Translations under genes and position numbers: made by a program
DNA from: DATKMP01 sp963790045
Lineage (GTDB): Bacteria > Bacteroidota > Ignavibacteria > UBA10030
DNA: 64,000 bases
NCBI GenBank assembly: GCA_963790045.1
Contig: CAWBMS010000013.1
Coordinates: 62,001-126,000, forward strand
Direction: 5' to 3'
Shown here: positions 56,307 to 64,000 of the stretch, piece by piece
Layout: every line of letters begins with the position of its first letter
Position numbering within the stretch: position 1 is the stretch's first letter
The notes under the pieces: generated by a model
The model's database searches: none
Seen by the model: only the letters and a program-made list of their open reading frames with translations
What the model was told of the DNA's origin: nothing

Positions 56307-57039
56307 GTTCCAGCACCGCAAGGATGCCCTGTTTTAATTCTCGATTTACATCTTCGAACTGCCGTGATGCATCGATGATTTGAAATTTAAACTCTCGCGT
56401 CATTTTATCGAATTCCGGCAAAATGCGTTTTTGATACTCGACAAAGCTGTCGTAAAAATCTTCGCCAAGGTGCAAATCCATTCCTGATTCCCAGTAATCC
56501 ATCCCCTCGCCCGATTCTTCTTCCCAGTAATGCTTGTTCAAGGTTGTACTGTTGATGACACGCGGAATGAGATCTTCTATTTTCACGCGCATATAAAAAA
56601 TGGCATCCGGTTCTAATGCAAAGCCAAACACTTTGCGAATCCACTGGCGATCTGCACCGCGCACCACAGAACGCGCAAATGCCGTGTAGATGTAGCGGTC
56701 GGCGAGGACGATGAAGCCCGCTTGCAATGCCGGAATAATTTCATGTTCCAGCCGGTCGGCAAAATCTGCCGCATACAACAAACTGAACGTATTTACATTC
56801 AGCGTGTGTCCGGATTTTGCTTCTTCAATCGCCTGCCCCATCAACGGAGAGCGCGTCCATCCGGTTGTTACAACACCATATCCTTTTACTTCTAACCACT
56901 TCTTCAATTCTTCAAGCTGTGTCGAACGTCCGACGCCGTCCGTTCCTTCGATGACAACAAGTTTCCCTTTGACTTCGTTTAATTCTACATACGGAAGCCC
57001 AAGCCCGTAAAATAATTTTTGTTTACGCGACATAGACAT
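56272..57039 (-). CDS. Thymidylate kinase-like P-loop protein (second copy)
   Basis: The 255-residue protein has Walker A GTDGVGRST (the usual Lys is replaced by Arg), ADRYIYTAFARSVVRG as the DRY/F motif of thymidylate kinases, and a long insert with HYWEEESGEGMDYWESGMDLHLGEDFYDSF. The unusual Arg and insert set it apart from true Tmk. It overlaps the first copy by 17 bases and ppx by 35, so the three are tightly linked. A nucleotide or polyphosphate-related kinase role is inferred from neighbours. Confidence 0.75.
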   Translation of the reverse strand: MSMSRKQKLFYGLGLPYVELNEVKGKLVVIEGTDGVGRSTQLEELKKWLEVKGYGVVTTGWTRSPLMGQAIEEAKSGHTLNVNTFSLLYAADFADRLEHEIIPALQAGFIVLADRYIYTAFARSVVRGADRQWIRKVFGFALEPDAIFYMRVKIEDLIPRVINSTTLNKHYWEEESGEGMDYWESGMDLHLGEDFYDSFVEYQKRILPEFDKMTREFKFQIIDASRQFEDVNRELKQGILAVLEHETEKDAARRN

Positions 57040-57736
57040 TTTCTTTCTTCTGTAAGAACGGCAGGGGTTGATAGTCTTTCAATTTTTCAGCGATAATTTC
57101 CCGCAGCATTGTCTGTTGCTTTTGGATCGACAACGTCGCATCGATCACCGTTAATCCGCATTCGGTTGCAATCTTATCGTACTCTTCTAAAATTTTCGAT
57201 TGAAAAAGGCGGAAGCTTTCTTTAGGATCGTCGCTAAATCCCATATCCATTCCTGCTTCATGAAATTTTAATTCCACGCGGCCGCTGAGAATTCGCTGCA
57301 ACGATATTTCAATCGGCACTTTAAAATAAAATCCAATATCCGGCCGCACGGCAAATCCGTATAAGTTGCGCACCCATTCCGGATGCACGCCGCGCACAAC
57401 ATCGCGGGCAAATGCCGTATAGATATATCGATCTGCGCAGACGATCATTCCTGCCTTCAACGGTGGAATGATGAGATGCGCCAACCTATCGGCAAAATCC
57501 GTTGCGTGGAGAACGGAAAATGTCGTCGGCGTCAACAGATTTTTTTTCTTTCCATGCTTGATGGTCTCTTTCACCAAGGCGGAAGAATTCCATTCCGTAA
57601 AACATACGCGATATTTGGAATTCAGCAGCCATTTCTGCAGCAGTTGAAGCTGTGTCGATTTTCCAGAACCGTCAATGCCTTCGACAACAATAAGCCGTCC
57701 CGGCAGCGGATGTTTCTGTTCAAATAATCTTGGCAT
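57023..57736 (-). CDS. Thymidylate kinase-like P-loop protein (first copy)
   Basis: The 237-residue protein keeps a normal Walker A (GIDGSGKST), then WNSSALVKETIKHGKKKNLLTP, ADRYIYTAFARDVVRG and the same FHEAGMDMGFSDDPKESF segment as its downstream paralogue. It could be the cell's dTMP kinase, but the acceptor-site pattern is not the standard TREPGGT, so another phosphoryl acceptor is possible. It follows sixA by 15 bases. Confidence 0.75.
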   Translation of the reverse strand: MPRLFEQKHPLPGRLIVVEGIDGSGKSTQLQLLQKWLLNSKYRVCFTEWNSSALVKETIKHGKKKNLLTPTTFSVLHATDFADRLAHLIIPPLKAGMIVCADRYIYTAFARDVVRGVHPEWVRNLYGFAVRPDIGFYFKVPIEISLQRILSGRVELKFHEAGMDMGFSDDPKESFRLFQSKILEEYDKIATECGLTVIDATLSIQKQQTMLREIIAEKLKDYQPLPFLQKKENVYVA

Positions 57737-57751
57737 AGTATGAAATTCTTT

Positions 57752-58249
57752 CTAACGACCGATCAATCGTAATTGTTTTGATGTGAGCAGCCACAGTAGC
57801 GTGCCGTGCCGCTGCGATGGTATCGTCGGCACTTCGATGCAGCACAACGCTCCCTTTTTAAGATGCAGCACGGAAGATGTGGTGCCGAGCAGCGAAAGCG
57901 TCAGCGACGATAAATCTTGTTCGTGGCCAACTAACATGATGCTTTGGAGTTTTTTGAATTTGGCGAGATAGGAAATTAAACTTTTTGTGGAATTGCCCGG
58001 CGAAAGTTCACGGCACACCTGTATTTTACTTTCTGCACCGAGTGCTTTTGCAACGATCTTGGCTGATTGCGCCGCACGTGATAGCGGACTGGTAAGAATA
58101 ACATCGATTTCTTCCACAACCCGTGTAATGCCTTTTGCAGACTTCGACATTTTTTCGATCCCCTCTTCCGTCAACGGACGGTCATCGTTCGGATATGCTG
58201 CTTCGCCTTTCGGAACAGCAACAGCATGACGTAGAAAATATATGAGCAT
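57752..58249 (-). CDS. sixA: Phosphohistidine phosphatase SixA
   Basis: The 165-residue protein is of the histidine-phosphatase superfamily. Catalytic RHA with His8 (YFLRHAVAVPKGEA), RPLTEEG, LTSPLSRAAQSA and VGHEQDLS (second His) are all present. SixA removes phosphate from histidine of phosphocarrier proteins in E. coli. Its position beside ppx and the kinase-like pair fits phosphate-transfer metabolism. Confidence 0.88.
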   Translation of the reverse strand: MLIYFLRHAVAVPKGEAAYPNDDRPLTEEGIEKMSKSAKGITRVVEEIDVILTSPLSRAAQSAKIVAKALGAESKIQVCRELSPGNSTKSLISYLAKFKKLQSIMLVGHEQDLSSLTLSLLGTTSSVLHLKKGALCCIEVPTIPSQRHGTLLWLLTSKQLRLIGR

Positions 58250-58283
58250 ACGATTTTTCTCGACAAAGATAGTGAGTGAGTGA

Positions 58284-59267
58284 TTAACTTTCAGTAATTG
58301 TTTTCAATGTAAGCGGGCGTTTAAAGAATGGACTGATTCCCTGCGCTGTTAAAAATCCGTACCCAAGCACAATAAATCCTATCGACACGATTCGTTTCAG
58401 AATAACAAACCCGGCAAGCGTCGCTCCGCCGATATGAATTCCCAGCGCAGCAAACAATGCGACATACCCAGCATCTTTCGCACCGATTCCGGCAGGCAGA
58501 AAAAACATGCCGAGCTTCAACGCCGAAAGCAAAGCTTCAATCATCAGCGCTTCCATCATCCCGATAGAAAAACCAAGCACGTGCGCAACCAATAATGTTT
58601 CGAATGCTTCGACCGTCCAGAAAACGCAATAGGAAGTGGCCATCGCTGCAAGAGAAAGTACGGGTTCATTACCCAATAAACGGAATTGATGATCTGTTTC
58701 TATAAATACATGATAAACTCGTTTCAACCATAAACGGAAAAATGGAAAAGGAATGCGATACAACAATCTCCAGAACAGGCGCGCCAATTCACCGCGAAAC
58801 AATGCCCTTATGGAAAGAACGAGCACAAGACCAAGCCCGATCGATGCAGCAAGACCGAATATCATCGAGCTGCTTTGGAAAAATGCAGCAACGGCATGTG
58901 AGTGGATCGATGCTAATCCGACGACGCATATCAACAGAACATATATTATTTGTGTAATTCCAAGAAGCCAGTGGCGTGCAACAAGGCCGGCTATAACATC
59001 TGACGGCATAACATGAAGTTTCTTTTTTAACCATGTCACTTTCATAGGATCGGCAATAGCAAAGCCGCCTGGCAAGGAAAGCAGCACCGCCTCTGCTCCG
59101 GCATGAGCAGCAAATAAAGATTTAAAGGAAATATGAATCCGCCGTAATAAGAAATGCTTCCAGATGAACGTATCGATTAACATCCCTGCTAAAAATGGAA
59201 CAGGAAGAAAAAAGAACGCCCAATCAAACTGAAACCGGATTAGAGCTATTTGTTGGAAAAAATCCAA
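58284..59267 (-). CDS. Lysylphosphatidylglycerol synthase-type (UPF0104) membrane protein
   Basis: The 327 residues contain about eight membrane helices with the AglD/MprF flippase-type pattern: LLSLPGGFAIADPMKVTWLKKKL and, near the end, MLFFLPAGIGAKDAGYVALFAALG (approximately FFLPAGIGAKDAGY). Without a C-terminal acyl-tRNA transferase domain it is a flippase-like or unknown transport protein. It lies between sixA and the HAD gene. Confidence 0.8.
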   Translation of the reverse strand: MDFFQQIALIRFQFDWAFFFLPVPFLAGMLIDTFIWKHFLLRRIHISFKSLFAAHAGAEAVLLSLPGGFAIADPMKVTWLKKKLHVMPSDVIAGLVARHWLLGITQIIYVLLICVVGLASIHSHAVAAFFQSSSMIFGLAASIGLGLVLVLSIRALFRGELARLFWRLLYRIPFPFFRLWLKRVYHVFIETDHQFRLLGNEPVLSLAAMATSYCVFWTVEAFETLLVAHVLGFSIGMMEALMIEALLSALKLGMFFLPAGIGAKDAGYVALFAALGIHIGGATLAGFVILKRIVSIGFIVLGYGFLTAQGISPFFKRPLTLKTITES

Positions 59268-59388
59268 AATTATTCACACATTAAACATGAGTTTCACAAC
59301 TGTTATTCTAAGATACACCACGCATGTTCCCTGACGGTTAACCAGCGAGTAAGAAGATCGCAAATAAACTGCTGTCGTTTGATTCAAT

Positions 59389-60225
59389 CTATTGACACTT
59401 GAAGGAAAGCCCAGATTCTTTTTCTCCGTCAACGCCGCCGTAAAGATTGAATTCGGAAATTCCCACAGAAGGCACGACTTGAACATTGATGGAAAACGGC
59501 AGCGTTTCTTTTACCGCACGAATAAGTTCTTCATTATCGCCGACAACGAATGCCAAACCAAGCGGGTCGCACATTTGTAAAAGCGGCAAATCTAAAATGC
59601 TGTCTGTCGCTACAACGGCGGGAATCATACCGTTGGTATTTTGATGATACAACACGACCTTGCCTTCGCCCACCGGTACCGGTTGGCACAAGTCACCTGT
59701 TAATCGATCGTTCTGCATGACGGATTTAATACCCCACGCATTGGCGACCGGAATGCCAAACCATTCCGATGCAATAATTTTTACCGACACATCATTGCTT
59801 GCCGAGATAACATAGGTTGTAAAATCCAAAAAGCGAAGAAGCCGCACAAGTTCTTTCATCATCATATTCGGCCGTGGAACGGGAATACGTTCATTGCCGA
59901 ACTCCATCGATTCTTTATTTGAACGCATGACTTTGCGTGTCGCTTCAATCACCGTTTCTACGGAAATAAATTCCAGCGCACGTACACTTTCTTCATACGC
60001 ACGATTGCGATCAATTTCTAAAAGGACGCGATAAATATCGGGTGTTACCGTCAGAGGCACGCCATCTGCAACTAATTGCGCGTACACTGCCTCGCCAATA
60101 TCGCCTTCAATCAAGGTGTTGTCTAAATCGAACACAGCTGTCTTGTTTATTCTACAAGCCGGTGTTTCTTCATACCGGCGGTACAGTTGAAGCACAAGTT
60201 CAGTAATCTCAATTGGCAATTTCAT
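59389..60225 (-). CDS. HAD-superfamily phosphatase, PSP-like
   Basis: The 278-residue protein carries HAD motif I AVFDLDNTLIEGD with Asp33 (nucleophile) and Asp35, motif II YVISASND, and a late ATDSILDLPLL motif with metal-binding Asp. Related to phosphoserine phosphatase (HAD-IB); the lengthened N-terminus differs from SerB, so the substrate is unsettled. The start at 60225 overlaps nothing but is only 3 bases after the metallophosphoesterase stop. Confidence 0.82.
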   Translation of the reverse strand: MKLPIEITELVLQLYRRYEETPACRINKTAVFDLDNTLIEGDIGEAVYAQLVADGVPLTVTPDIYRVLLEIDRNRAYEESVRALEFISVETVIEATRKVMRSNKESMEFGNERIPVPRPNMMMKELVRLLRFLDFTTYVISASNDVSVKIIASEWFGIPVANAWGIKSVMQNDRLTGDLCQPVPVGEGKVVLYHQNTNGMIPAVVATDSILDLPLLQMCDPLGLAFVVGDNEELIRAVKETLPFSINVQVVPSVGISEFNLYGGVDGEKESGLSFKCQ

Positions 60226-60228
60226 GTT

Positions 60229-61185
60229 CTACTCCACAACACGCAGCGCATATTCCGGCAAGTGCAACGGCTTGCGGAATCGCTGCAATTCCATCTTCAC
60301 GGTCGATTCCTGATACGGGATCGGCAGTTGGCATATTCGCATCGCGCAAAAACCGTCGTTATATTCCAACACATTATATTTCAAAAAGCGCACGGGATCG
60401 TCGCATACAGAACCGCCGCTGTTGGCAAATAAAATCCCTTCACGTTCGTACGTTTCGTTCACATGAATGTGCCCGTGCAACACGTACCGGATATTCAATT
60501 CGTTGAACAACCGGATCAGTCTTCGGCGCTTGCGCAACTTCATAGTTCGCGCTTCCACCTTCCTCCAAAAATCGCTTGACACAACTTCTTCTTTGACCAG
60601 TTCATGGAAATGGTGATGCAAAAGAACGACGTTGACACGCTCCTGCTCACCCCCGGTATCGACTACGGTTTGAAGTGCGGTTGCCTGGGATTCATCGATA
60701 TAACCATTTGTTCCGAGGATATTGTGCCGGAGCGACCATGGAGGGATGGAATTAATGCCGAAAATATTAAACGGACCGACTTGCTTTAAAAATGGAAAGA
60801 CGTTGTGCTCGTTCAAATGACGTACACCGGAAAACGTTTCGGCAAACGCCTGTAAAAATAATTTCATGTTCTTTCGGTAATCCACACTGCGGATATGTTG
60901 TGGAAAACTCAGCACATCGACCGCACGATGCGGGCCGCCGAAAATATCATGATTGCCCGGAACGACCGTCAGCCGTTCAGGATGCAGCAAATCCAATTTG
61001 GAAAAAATTTCACGCGCTAAATAAAAATCATCTTCGTTACCTGTACTCACAATATCGCCGCTGATGACAATATGATCCACTTTTGCTTCGACAAGGGCAC
61101 GCAACAGCATCTTGAACGACTTGATGTGTTCACGATAATATTGTCGGCTGATGTGCGGATCGGAGATATGTGCAAGGCGATACAT
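60229..61185 (-). CDS. Calcineurin-like metallophosphoesterase
   Basis: The 318-residue protein has all metal-binding motifs of the family: HISDPHIS (Asp9, His11), SGDIVSTGNEDD, VVPGNHD, LLHHHFHE and LHGHIHVN. No signal peptide is seen, so it is cytoplasmic. It could act on phospholipid precursors (as LpxH or UDP-sugar hydrolases do), cyclic nucleotides or others. Neighbouring glycosyltransferase and HAD phosphatase genes favour a lipid or sugar-phosphate substrate. Confidence 0.87.
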   Translation of the reverse strand: MYRLAHISDPHISRQYYREHIKSFKMLLRALVEAKVDHIVISGDIVSTGNEDDFYLAREIFSKLDLLHPERLTVVPGNHDIFGGPHRAVDVLSFPQHIRSVDYRKNMKLFLQAFAETFSGVRHLNEHNVFPFLKQVGPFNIFGINSIPPWSLRHNILGTNGYIDESQATALQTVVDTGGEQERVNVVLLHHHFHELVKEEVVSSDFWRKVEARTMKLRKRRRLIRLFNELNIRYVLHGHIHVNETYEREGILFANSGGSVCDDPVRFLKYNVLEYNDGFCAMRICQLPIPYQESTVKMELQRFRKPLHLPEYALRVVE

Positions 61186-61191
61186 AGTTTT

Positions 61192-62346
61192 TTAAGCGGC
61201 TTTCTTCAAAACTTTTCGATGACGGAATGTTTCGATGACGTTCTCATAATTTTCAAACAACCTTGTCAACACCGCATCCCAGCGATAATGCTGTGCACGC
61301 AGATGCGCCTGCGTTGCAATTTCTTTTCTGTAAATCGGATGATCGAGCAGCCATTCTACTTTCTTCGCCATATCTTCGCCGACGAGCGGTTCGGAAAACA
61401 ATCCCGAACAGCCGTTCTCGATAATTTCCTGCGCACCGCCGACTTCTGCAGCGACCGGCGCAAGACCGGATGCCATCGCCTCCAGCGTCACCAATCCGAA
61501 TGTTTCTGTTGTCGATGGAAAAACAAAAATATCTGACGATGCAAAACTTTCTGCCAGCGTCAATCCGCTTTGATAGCCGAGGAAATGTGCGCCGGGCATC
61601 ATCGTTTCAAATTCTTCGCGGGCGTGTCCGTCGCCAACGATGACCATTTCAAAATCCGAACGGCGAGAGCGCATCGATTGGTACGCTTTCGCCAGCACGC
61701 GTAAATCTTTTTCCCACACCAACCGGCTGACGAACAACACAATCGGCTTTTCGCCGTTGCCGAATCGCTTGCGCCATTCTTCAGAACGGCGTTCCGGCGA
61801 GAACAATCCGGTATCGACACCGTTCGGTAAATATTGTAAATGGCGAATATTGTGCTGTTGAAGTTCTTCGAGAATCGGCTGCGTTGGCACAAAGGTGCGG
61901 TCAACATTATTGTAGAGATTGCGGGAAATTTTCCATGTCATCTCTTCCAGACTCGTGAGATTGTAATAGCGCGGATAGGTCGGGAAGTGCGTGTGGTATG
62001 TTGCCACAATCGGTACTTCAAAATGTTTTGCGTACTTCATCGCACCGAAGCCGAGCGTGCACGGGCTGTTGATGTGTAAAATGTCCGGCTGAAATTCCTG
62101 TAAAATTTTTTGGAAGGATTGATATCCCGGAATCGCAATGCGATACGCTTTTTGCAGCGGCAGCGGTACAGAGGGCACTTGATACATCGGCACGATGCGG
62201 TCTTGCATCAGCGGCAATGTGGATGTAATAACGATTGCTTCGTGGTTACGCTCCTGCACGCCTTCCAGCATTTTGTAAATAACGCGCGTTACGCCGTCCT
62301 GGCCTTTTTTTAAATTCGCATTGAAGTATGCTATTTTCATATTCAC
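61192..62346 (-). CDS. GT4-family glycosyltransferase
   Basis: The 384-residue GT-B enzyme has an N-terminal acceptor domain (AYFNANLKKGQDGVTRVIYKML, HINSPCTLGFGAMKYAKHF, YHTHFPTYPRYY) and a C-terminal nucleotide-sugar domain with FVSRLVWEKDLR and FPSTTETFGLVTLEAMASGLAPVAAEVGG, the E-x7-E motif of the family. It resembles glycolipid mannosyl- or glucosyltransferases. It leads the run down to ppx. Confidence 0.9.
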   Translation of the reverse strand: MNMKIAYFNANLKKGQDGVTRVIYKMLEGVQERNHEAIVITSTLPLMQDRIVPMYQVPSVPLPLQKAYRIAIPGYQSFQKILQEFQPDILHINSPCTLGFGAMKYAKHFEVPIVATYHTHFPTYPRYYNLTSLEEMTWKISRNLYNNVDRTFVPTQPILEELQQHNIRHLQYLPNGVDTGLFSPERRSEEWRKRFGNGEKPIVLFVSRLVWEKDLRVLAKAYQSMRSRRSDFEMVIVGDGHAREEFETMMPGAHFLGYQSGLTLAESFASSDIFVFPSTTETFGLVTLEAMASGLAPVAAEVGGAQEIIENGCSGLFSEPLVGEDMAKKVEWLLDHPIYRKEIATQAHLRAQHYRWDAVLTRLFENYENVIETFRHRKVLKKAA

Positions 62347-62373
62347 CCTTCATAAACTCCGCTAAAAAATCGT

Positions 62374-62443
62374 CGTCATTCTGAACTCCGCGTCGCGGTG
62401 TGAAGAAATTCTATCCCGAACTCCCCACGCATTCAGAATGACG
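62374..62443. repeat. Long-armed dispersed inverted repeat
   Basis: CGTCATTCTGAA (62374-62385) and TTCAGAATGACG (62432-62443) form a perfect 12-bp stem with a long loop. It lies between the glycosyltransferase start and the small gene at 62450. Confidence 0.6.
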
Positions 62444-62449
62444 TTTTCA

Positions 62450-62599
62450 TTACATCAGATGCACGATGCATGCAAACACGGCAAGCGCGCCGCCGACCAT
62501 CGACATTACCGCATAAAACTGGCGGCTCGTCATTGCTTCAAACTCATGGAACAGTTCGTCTTCCCGTGTCAGGAATGTGGAGGCAAGCAATTGTTTCAT
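62450..62599 (-). CDS. 49-residue single-helix membrane protein
   Basis: The start at 62599 (MKQLLASTFLTREDELFHEFEAM) has AAGGAT upstream. The product ends with one membrane helix (FYAVMSMVGGALAVFACIVHLM). It is too short for confident recognition, but start, ribosome-binding site and helix are coherent. Function unknown. Confidence 0.55.
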   Translation of the reverse strand: MKQLLASTFLTREDELFHEFEAMTSRQFYAVMSMVGGALAVFACIVHLM

Positions 62600-62717
62600 C
62601 GTGTATCCTTTCAAATCTTTGATACAAAGATACAAGAATGGCATTAGCTCAGAATGTCTTCCACATTATGGATTTGTTAAGCAAATTCTGGTCACTGGTT
62701 ATTTTTTTAGTCACAGA

Positions 62718-62925
62718 AACCTTGTCAAAGTTTCCTCAGTTTCATCTCTGGTACCTTTGACAAGGTTCTCCCCCTATTTGCTTTTGAGTGCAGAAATGAG
62801 GAAATTGAATCAGGTTTTAATAAGTCGTTAAGAAATTAAGTCGTGGAGTAGGTAAGTGGTGAGGTGTAAATTATTTCGTAGGGACACAATATATTTAACT
62901 GCCGTCTGTTTGGCGGTTTGTGTCC
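62718..62925. repeat. Two inverted repeats in gene-free DNA
   Basis: AACCTTGTCAAAG (62718-62730) and CTTTGACAAGGTT (62755-62767) form a perfect 13-bp stem with a 24-base loop. GGACACAA/TTGTGTCC (62882-62925) encloses a near ACTGCC/GGCGGT pair. No gene is seen in 62600-62987. Confidence 0.65.
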
Positions 62926-62987
62926 GAAAAAGAATATTTTAAAAATTAAATACTGAACCTTCACTTAAAATATATTTCTAAACCACT

Positions 62988-63368
62988 ATGATCACTACAA
63001 AAAACGAACCCCTGCAATATCAAACAACATTTACCAACGGACAACATACCGGCATTGCCGATACGACGGAAGATAAAGGCGGGCATAATTCCGGATTTCG
63101 CCCGCACGAATTATTGGAAGCTGCGTTGGCATCGTGCATCAATATGCATTTGCGAATGTATGCTCAACACCACAATGTACCGCTTGAAAGCATACAAACA
63201 ACCGTTACTGTCGATAGAAGCCATCCCGACGAAGTTATATTTAAATATTCAATCGATCTCTCAGGACCAATAACTTCGGAACAAAAGGAACGGTTGCATC
63301 AAATTGCAAAAACCTGCCCGGTGCATCAAACGTTATCCAAAGCAATTTCTTTTCGAGAAGAGAAATAA
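62988..63368 (+). CDS. OsmC family protein
   Basis: The 126-residue protein carries the OsmC/Ohr fold: GFRPHELLEAALASCINMHLRMYAQ with the first redox Cys and KTCPVHQTLSKAI with the second. Members reduce organic hydroperoxides by a thiol mechanism; this short YhfA-like type may have other roles. It stands alone. Confidence 0.87.
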   Translation: MITTKNEPLQYQTTFTNGQHTGIADTTEDKGGHNSGFRPHELLEAALASCINMHLRMYAQHHNVPLESIQTTVTVDRSHPDEVIFKYSIDLSGPITSEQKERLHQIAKTCPVHQTLSKAISFREEK

Positions 63369-63397
63369 ATTCAAAAACAATCACGGCCACAACACTT

Positions 63398-63463
63398 GTC
63401 AGACTGAGTCTATCGAAGACTGACGCCATTATAATCGTCATCATTCGATAAACTCAGGATGAC
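63398..63463. repeat. Dispersed double hairpin between osmC and kinase gene
   Basis: GTCAG...CTGAC (63398-63424) and GTCATC/GATGAC-type arms (63437-63463) with TCTATCGAA and TTCGATAAACTCA loops. It belongs to the family seen at 4703, 38157 and 50307 and may end both converging transcripts. Confidence 0.55.
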
Positions 63464-63468
63464 CCTTG

Positions 63469-64000
63469 CTACTTCTTCACCGGAAACGAGAACGTGCTGC
63501 CTTTGCCCAGCGTGCTCGTTACTGTTACCTGCCCGCCATGCGCTTCCACAATATGTTTCACAATCGCAAGTCCCAGCCCCGTACCACCGGCTTCGCGCGA
63601 GCGTTCTTTATCCACGCGGTAGAAGCGCTCAAAAATTCTCGTTAAATGTTCTTCCGCAATGCCGTAACCGGTATCGGCAACATCGATCCATACGACATTC
63701 TTTTCATCCCGCACCGAAACCATGACGCTTCCGCCAGCCATATTATATTTGATAGCGTTGTTGATGAGGTTGGACATGACCTGCATCAAACGGTTTCGAT
63801 CTCCGAGCACTTGCAGCGCCGAATCGATGTTCTCTGCAAGCGACAGCGTAACCGACTGCGATGCGGCAACCGGCTGAAAATCTTCCACAGCGTTTTTAAG
63901 AAATTCCTTGACATTAAAATAGCGGAAGCTCATTTTCATTTCGCCGGATTCGATGCTGGAGATTTCGATGAGGTCGTTCAACAAGGTATTCAAACGCAGT
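63469..64000 (-). CDS. Sensor histidine kinase, PhoR-like, cut by the right edge
   Basis: Only the C-terminal 177 residues are present: the end of the HisKA domain (LRLNTLLNDLIEISSIESGEM) and a full HATPase domain with NLINNAIKYN (N box), ADTGYGI (G1), FERFYRVDKERSREAGGTGLGLAIVKHIVEAHGG (F/G2). The arrangement and the LIEISSIESGEM segment are typical of PhoR and its relatives. The input part lies outside the window. The phosphate link is only suggested. Confidence 0.87.
   Translation of the reverse strand, partial: LRLNTLLNDLIEISSIESGEMKMSFRYFNVKEFLKNAVEDFQPVAASQSVTLSLAENIDSALQVLGDRNRLMQVMSNLINNAIKYNMAGGSVMVSVRDEKNVVWIDVADTGYGIAEEHLTRIFERFYRVDKERSREAGGTGLGLAIVKHIVEAHGGQVTVTSTLGKGSTFSFPVKK

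Overview
The window reads as about 64 kb of a chromosome from a Gram-negative bacterium of the FCB group (Bacteroidota, Chlorobiota or Ignavibacteriota-like). Supporting features are outer-membrane genes (TonB receptor, porin), a deoxyhypusine-synthase-like gene, hemerythrin-LuxR and ROK proteins, moderate GC, and many dispersed intergenic hairpins. The species assignment is inference. Nothing here looks like a plasmid or an intact phage.

Layout. 0-3 kb: a DNA glycosylase cut by the left edge, a truncated membrane-protein remnant, a 21-bp tandem-repeat tract, and a complete IS3-family element (1700-3032, AAC target duplication) with a damaged catalytic triad. 3-16 kb: housekeeping genes rsmI, nadE, purB, an HtrA protease, plsY, marC, a membrane glycosyltransferase, tRNA-Leu(CAG), a 2-hydroxyacid dehydrogenase, a PAS histidine kinase and a ROK glucokinase. 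16-23 kb: an accessory island with clustered hairpins, a transposase remnant, a large secreted GH54 arabinofuranosidase with lamin-tail modules, a VKOR-DsbA disulfide-forming fusion, a truncated aminotransferase and a rod-shaped structured RNA candidate ending in a terminator. 23-29 kb: a type IIG-like restriction-methyltransferase with a small upstream partner, a NifX-like/DUF134 pair, a katG remnant and a 131-bp nested palindrome. 29-38 kb: a hemerythrin-LuxR regulator, a secreted C1 peptidase, a methyltransferase, a TRIC-like channel, a TonB receptor, a deoxyhypusine-synthase-like gene, nikR with a palindromic operator candidate, and a YghO-like protein. 38-50 kb: a SulP permease, an ABC-F ATPase, and the phosphate locus porin-pstS-pstC-pstA-pstB-phoU. 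50-64 kb: a glucoamylase-like protein, a CBS hybrid kinase, and a long co-directional run (ppx, two thymidylate-kinase-like genes, sixA, flippase-like membrane protein, HAD phosphatase, metallophosphoesterase, glycosyltransferase), then OsmC and a PhoR-like kinase cut by the right edge.

How genes work together. The pst genes plus porin and PhoU form one phosphate uptake unit, and ppx and sixA extend the phosphate theme. The secreted, cysteine-containing GH54 enzyme sits beside an oxidative-folding enzyme that could form its disulfides. NikR lies upstream of a TonB receptor that may import nickel.

Caution. At least ten otherwise convincing genes are broken by single-base indels or one in-frame stop, mostly one extra base in a short homopolymer, four of them in the pst operon. 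This looks more like sequencing or assembly error than decay. These genes are given as full spans with the break position stated.
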